A stretch of 18,762 nt of DNA, taken from Pigoraptor vietnamica (lineage: Eukaryota; Opisthokonta; Filasterea). The notes beneath the pieces were generated by a model. The model had not been told where the DNA came from. It was given only the letters and a program-made list of their open reading frames with translations, and did no database searches. Shown here one piece after another: positions 17,201 through 18,762 of the stretch. Made by a program: the position numbers and the translations under genes. Numbering within the stretch: the stretch's first letter is position 1; each line of letters begins with the position of its first letter. The stretch spans positions 1 through 18,762 of the forward strand of contig CALSCQ010001119.1 in the NCBI GenBank assembly GCA_943704525.1, given 5' to 3'.

Positions 17201-18762
17201 GCCGTGCCCATTATGGCAGACGCCGTTGTGGCTGCTGCGGCCGCGCGCGTCCCTGCGCTCCGCGGCGCAACCGCCACTGTGACGGTGCTCGGGATTGCGT
17301 CTGCAGACGTGGCGCGCGCCGTGTCGCTGTCGACGGACGCTTCCGGACTTGCGACTGTGGCGTCGTTCCCCCACGTGCTTGTCGCAGGAACGGAGCATGT
17401 GTACGTGCAGATTTCCGACGCTGGCGTTGTCTCGTCCCTCTCCCTCTCCGACCGTCCCATTCGCCTCTCGCTGCTGGTCTCTGCCGGTGGCTTCCACTTT
17501 GTGGCGGAGGTGAGCGTCGGCGTGGACGTGGCGACGTCCGTCTCGTCGTCGAACGATCGCACCACCATACTCATTGGGCTGAGTGTCGGCGTGGGCGTGC
17601 CCACGGTCGTGCTGCTGTGCGTGGCGGGCGCGCTGCACCGGCGGCACAGGCTCATGGCGGAGAGGATTGTCGTCGCATCGCGTCAAGTGCGCAACGCCAT
17701 CGACGGCGCAGAGTTGGAAATGCTCGAGCGCATTGGGTCGGGGGGCTTTGGCGAGGTGTACCGCGGTGAGTGGGGCTGTTTCTCTCTCGCTCCTTTGTTC
17801 TATGGGCGAGGGGGGTTCGATCCCTATGGTAACGGAACCGAGGCTTCTCCATCTCTCTGTAGAATTGGCGGATCCGACGCTCTCATCTGTGTTTTCACTG
17901 CTTGCATTGCTCGAGACATGCAAACGTCGGCGATTCTGTCGGTGTGCCTCGAGAGTTTCTCTCGCTTTTCACTTTCACAACGCCCTTGCTGAGAGTGCAT
18001 GCGCACGGTCCATGCCCTCCGGTCCACCGGCCACGCGTCTGAACGCGTTCTCGCCCCTCATCCCACAGGTCGCTTCCGCGGCACCGAAGTGGCGATAAAG
18101 AAGATTCTGCTGGACAAGTTCGAGGCTTCCGAGGGCGCCAACGCAACGCTCCCAAAGACGCGTGCTCACATCGCAGCGTCCGCACGCGCCCATTCCGTCC
18201 GCCGCACGCGCACCAAGCAGTCGCCGGCGAAACTCAAGGCTAGCCGCGAGGACCTCATCGACGAATTCGAGCAGGAGGTGGGCATGCTCTGCGTCGTTCA
18301 TTATTCCGCTGCGTCACTCTGACGTCGCAAACGTCGCCGTCCAGGTCGACATGCTCTGCAGCCTGCGCCATCCGAACGTCTTGTTGTTTGTCGGCTACGT
18401 GCCCCCATCGGCCACGTCGCCACCGCTGCTGGTGACCGAGTACATGGACCGAGGGGCGCTGTCGGACGTGTTGGAACAGTCGACGGTGCGGCTGCCGTAT
18501 TGGCGGCGGCTTGCGCTGTTGCGCGACGCAGCGCGTGGCCTGCTGTTTTTGCACTCGCACACGCCGGTGATTACGCACGGCGATATCAAGAGTATGAACT
18601 TCCTGCTCGACCACAACTGGGTGATCAAGTGCGCCGATTTTGGCCTCACGGCGTTCGTTGTGCCGGACGCGGAGGCGAATGTGCAGCGCGGGACGGTGCG
18701 TGCGTATGTTGTGCATTCGTGTGCGGTATGTGTGTTGTGTGGTGGTGGTGGTGTGGGGGGGG
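13407..18762 (+). CDS. Receptor-type TKL protein kinase with LamG-like, cadherin/Ig-like and FBXL4/discoidin-like ectodomain (3' end outside window)
   Basis: Exons are 13407-13545, 13787-14105, 14308-14440, 14715-14872, 15103-15946, 16133-17765, 18069-18277 and 18345-18695; coding continues past the window (1262 codons here). Domains in order: signal peptide (core TLLCISVAAIVLSLAE, res ~31-46). Then LamG-like ConA fold, ~55-250 (LSIEAWVRP, SWHHVAVTWS, LSLHVDGSAVY, FCGALDELRVWSYARS). Then cadherin/Ig-like segments, ~416-600 (GEEDTPAVV, SLPSRGSLYY, VAPLNDPPVP). Then a discoidin-like domain resembling FBXL4, ~611-768 (NILGPPDVYPRYADN, VEVEYPF, SVYETFKPGAVVKV, WTVLWEGP, SVDAVGMQG). A long Ala/Ser/Val-rich stem is followed by a transmembrane helix at ~1010-1032. 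The kinase has glycine loop IGSGGFGEV (1065-1073), VAIKK (Lys1086), HPNVLLFVGY, catalytic HGDIKSMNFLLD (Asp1225, Asn1230) and DFG (1243-1245). Arg of the HRD motif is Gly here. A basic ~45-residue insert separates Lys1086 from the presumed alpha-C helix. All catalytic residues in view are present, so activity is expected. The first intron is the least certain: the best phase-1 junction is a GC-AG intron (AAG|GCATGT at 13545/13546). Confidence 0.92.
14203..14237. repeat. (GT)n microsatellite in receptor kinase intron 2
   Basis: About 16 uninterrupted GT units lie in the intron 14106-14307, about 70 bp upstream of the acceptor. Confidence 0.85.
14516..14721 (+). repeat. Direct duplication of a branch-point/acceptor block in receptor kinase intron 3
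   Basis: An identical 32-bp block containing CAGCTAACCTTATG occurs at 14516-14547 and 14667-14698. Each copy is followed within about 20 bp by AG and TTACGCG (14558-14566 and 14713-14721). The second copy is the acceptor of exon 4; the first is a candidate alternative acceptor. CTAAC resembles a branch-point motif. Confidence 0.85.
14905..14966. repeat. (GT)n-rich tract in receptor kinase intron 4
   Basis: Imperfect GT units with GTCT interruptions lie in the intron 14873-15102. No coding content is seen. Confidence 0.8.
17766..18068 (+). other. Receptor kinase intron 6, splitting the kinase glycine loop from the VAIK strand
   Basis: This 303-bp intron has a GTGAGT donor and CCACAG acceptor and interrupts a Gly codon just after GEVYR. 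Unlike most introns here it has no long simple repeat. The junction restores VYRGRFRGTEVAIKK, a standard TKL beta2-beta3 sequence. Confidence 0.85.

Noticed and set aside
17000-17923. Long minus-strand frame of 307 codons
   Set aside because: It lies antisense to receptor kinase exon 6 and has a compositionally biased His/Arg-rich sequence with no recognisable domain.

Overview
This window is nuclear DNA from a eukaryote. All five genes are broken by short spliceosomal introns, so no continuous reading frame covers a whole gene. Exons were joined by eye using GT-AG boundaries, phase agreement at every junction and continuity of protein homology. The exons are GC-rich. Introns and intergenic spacers are packed with (CA/GT)n, CACACG-type hexamers, poly-C tracts and one 14-bp minisatellite. 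A p53/p63/p73-family gene sits next to a receptor-type tyrosine-kinase-like (TKL) kinase with a laminin-G-type ectodomain. That combination points to a unicellular relative of animals (Holozoa or a nearby obazoan lineage). I cannot name the species.

Layout, left to right: (1) 1-537, plus strand, 3' end of a VIT1/CCC1-type iron/manganese transporter gene. (2) 761-6723, minus strand, a complete 17-exon importin-11-like karyopherin of about 991 aa. (3) 7263-9993, plus strand, a complete 7-exon p53/p63/p73-like transcription factor of about 616 aa, with DNA-binding domain, tetramerisation segment and C-terminal SAM domain. (4) 10329-12389, minus strand, a complete 6-exon SLC25A16/Leu5-like mitochondrial carrier of 317 aa. 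(5) 13407 to beyond the window end, plus strand, a single-pass receptor TKL kinase. Its parts are a signal peptide, a LamG-like domain, cadherin/Ig-like repeats, an FBXL4/discoidin-like domain, a transmembrane helix and a kinase domain, cut at the window edge just after the DFG/activation loop.

Genes alternate in strand, giving two convergent gaps (538-760 and 9994-10328) and two divergent ones (6724-7262 and 12390-13406). The importin and p53-like genes share a 539-bp head-to-head spacer with a CCAAT box and a CRE-like inverted motif pair. The divergent 12390-13406 spacer holds an AT-rich island between long, inversely oriented TG and CA repeats. I see no evidence that the five genes act in one pathway: nuclear import, stress transcription, CoA transport, metal transport and surface signalling are separate functions.

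The most notable content is the p53-family gene. All four zinc ligands and the R248 and R273 equivalents are kept, while the R175 and R282 equivalents are replaced. The receptor kinase ectodomain, an unusual splice-site vocabulary (31 of 36 inferred donors read GTG), one probable GC-AG intron and a duplicated branch-point/acceptor block are also worth checking.
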